A stretch of 6,267 bases of DNA from Omnitrophica bacterium RIFOXYB12_FULL_50_7 (lineage in GTDB: Bacteria > Omnitrophota > Omnitrophia > Omnitrophales > Aquincolibacteriaceae): contig MHFU01000082.1 of NCBI GenBank assembly GCA_001804345.1, forward strand, positions 1 through 6,267, read 5' to 3'. The stretch's first letter is position 1. Every line of letters starts with the position of its first letter. Made by a program: the position numbers and the translations under genes. The notes beneath the pieces were generated by a model. It worked only from the letters and a program-made list of their open reading frames with translations. It was not told the origin of the DNA and did not search any database. Positions 5,231 to 6,267 of this stretch are shown here, one piece after another.

Positions 5231-6267
5231 ATGAAAAAACATCCACAGCTTCTTGAATTGAATGCTTTCTTCTTTATCTCCAAGATGTCCAAGAAATACG
5301 GACGCCCTCTGACGCTTACGACCGTTCCGGTTGCAGAATGGAAATCGTTTGCGGAACAGGGGTTCGATTATCTCTGGCTCATGGGGGTTTGGACCCGCAG
5401 TCCCGGATCTGCTGCTCATGCCGCCAAAGAGCCGGGGCTTTGTCGCGCTTACGACCTGATCCTTCCGCATTGGACCCGAGAAGATGTTACGGGTTCTCCG
5501 TATGCCATTTATGGTTATGAACTGGATCCCTACCTTGGCAGGCCAGAAGAGCTGCTCCAACTCAAGATAAAACTGAACGGACTGGGTCTCGGTCTTGTTC
5601 TGGATTTTGTGCCCAATCACCTTGCTTTCGATCATCCCTGGACCTTGGAACATCCCGAATTGTTCGTGGCATGCCGTCCTGAGACTTTGCGTGCCCATCC
5701 GGAATGGTCCTTCATTACAGCCGACGGTAAAAAGATCGCACACGGCCGGGATCCTTATTTTGCGCCCTGGATCGATACCGCGCAGATCAATTTTTGGTCC
5801 CCCCAAGCGCGCGAAGCCTGGCTTGCAGAACTTCTCAAGATCGCGAAGATCGCCGACGGGGTGCGCTGCGATATGGCCATGCTCGCAATGAACGATGTTT
5901 TTCAAAAGGTTTGGGGCGAGCATATCCAGGAGACACGGCCCAGCACGGAGTTCTGGAGGGAAGTGATCCCGAAAATAAAAAAAATCGCGCCCCAATTCAT
6001 CTTTATCGCGGAAGTCTATTGGGACATGGATTGGCCACTCCAACAGCTTGGTTTTGATTTTACGTATGACAAGCGTCTTTATGACCGGATGTTCTTTGAT
6101 TCCGCGATCTCGGTGAGAGACCATTTGAATGCGGAGCCAGCCTATCGCGACAAATGCCTTCGTTTCATTGAGAACCATGACGAGGAACGGGCGACCGTGA
6201 CTTTTGGAAAACAAAAATCCGTGGCTGCGGGAATCATTGCGGCGACGGTTCCCGGACTTCGGTTTTT
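5231..6267 (+). CDS. GH13 alpha-amylase-family glycoside hydrolase, 3' partial
   Basis: The first 345 residues are present; the frame is open at the right edge. All four conserved GH13 regions are seen: region I DFVPNH (D125-H130), region II GVRCD with R212 and nucleophile D214, region III IAEVYW with acid/base E261, and region IV ENHD with H316 and D317. The triad D214/E261/D317 is complete, so an active retaining enzyme on alpha-glucans or alpha-glucosides is expected; the exact substrate cannot be told. The N-terminal pattern (ISKMSKKYGRPLTL, then LWLMGVWTRSPG) matches a group of alpha-amylase-family proteins I recall from environmental bacteria. There is no signal peptide, so it should act in the cytoplasm, perhaps on storage glucan. 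ATG 5231 is the first start after an in-frame TAA (5216-5218), but AAAGGA lies only two bases before it, an unusually short spacing. A decision on subfamily needs the missing C-terminus. Confidence 0.92.
   Translation, partial: MKKHPQLLELNAFFFISKMSKKYGRPLTLTTVPVAEWKSFAEQGFDYLWLMGVWTRSPGSAAHAAKEPGLCRAYDLILPHWTREDVTGSPYAIYGYELDPYLGRPEELLQLKIKLNGLGLGLVLDFVPNHLAFDHPWTLEHPELFVACRPETLRAHPEWSFITADGKKIAHGRDPYFAPWIDTAQINFWSPQAREAWLAELLKIAKIADGVRCDMAMLAMNDVFQKVWGEHIQETRPSTEFWREVIPKIKKIAPQFIFIAEVYWDMDWPLQQLGFDFTYDKRLYDRMFFDSAISVRDHLNAEPAYRDKCLRFIENHDEERATVTFGKQKSVAAGIIAATVPGLRF

Noticed and set aside
5171..6214. 347-codon open frame on the minus strand
   Set aside because: It lies antisense to a frame carrying all four GH13 conserved regions and a complete catalytic triad; the minus-strand translation shows no domain pattern and is a codon-bias shadow.

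Overview
This window holds three well-supported protein-coding genes and one good hypothetical gene, laid out as ordinary bacterial chromosome with two fairly long non-coding stretches. It suggests a Gram-negative, probably uncultivated bacterium: there is an Ala-x-Ala signal peptide, Shine-Dalgarno sites, a sigma-70-type promoter, a multidomain cyclic-di-GMP response regulator, and a GH13 enzyme of a type I associate with environmental phyla such as Acidobacteria or Omnitrophota. The phylum is a weak guess; no marker gene is present.

Layout. Positions 1-932 (+) are the 3' part of a gene for a MORN-variant (YwqK-like) protein made of twelve 24-residue repeats. Its reading frame is open to the left edge, so the real start lies outside the window. 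Positions 933-1610 are mostly non-coding. They hold two tandem hairpins (1021-1076), a stretch with protein-like sequence in two different frames (1061-1271, possibly a decayed gene), a 12-bp palindrome, and a phased array of three 22-bp repeats (1381-1446), each with GTTC/GAAC dyad symmetry. The third repeat contains the ATG of a 29-codon ORF. Positions 1611-2600 (-) encode a secreted protein of unknown function. Positions 2601-2916 are a very AT-rich divergent intergenic region with two perfect palindromes and a strong extended -10 promoter firing rightward.

Positions 2917-5070 (+) encode a REC-PAS-GGDEF-EAL response regulator. Its GGDEF signature reads GGGAF while every EAL catalytic residue checked is present, so it is most likely a phosphodiesterase controlled by phosphorylation, the PAS domain and possibly GTP. 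After 160 bases with a hairpin, positions 5231-6267 (+) encode the first 345 residues of a GH13 alpha-amylase-family glycoside hydrolase with all four conserved regions; it runs off the right edge.

No complete operon or defence system is visible. The regulator and the hydrolase could share a transcript, since I see no convincing promoter between them, but a functional link is inference. The least explained elements are the 22-bp repeat array with its tiny ORF and the degenerate cyclase signature.
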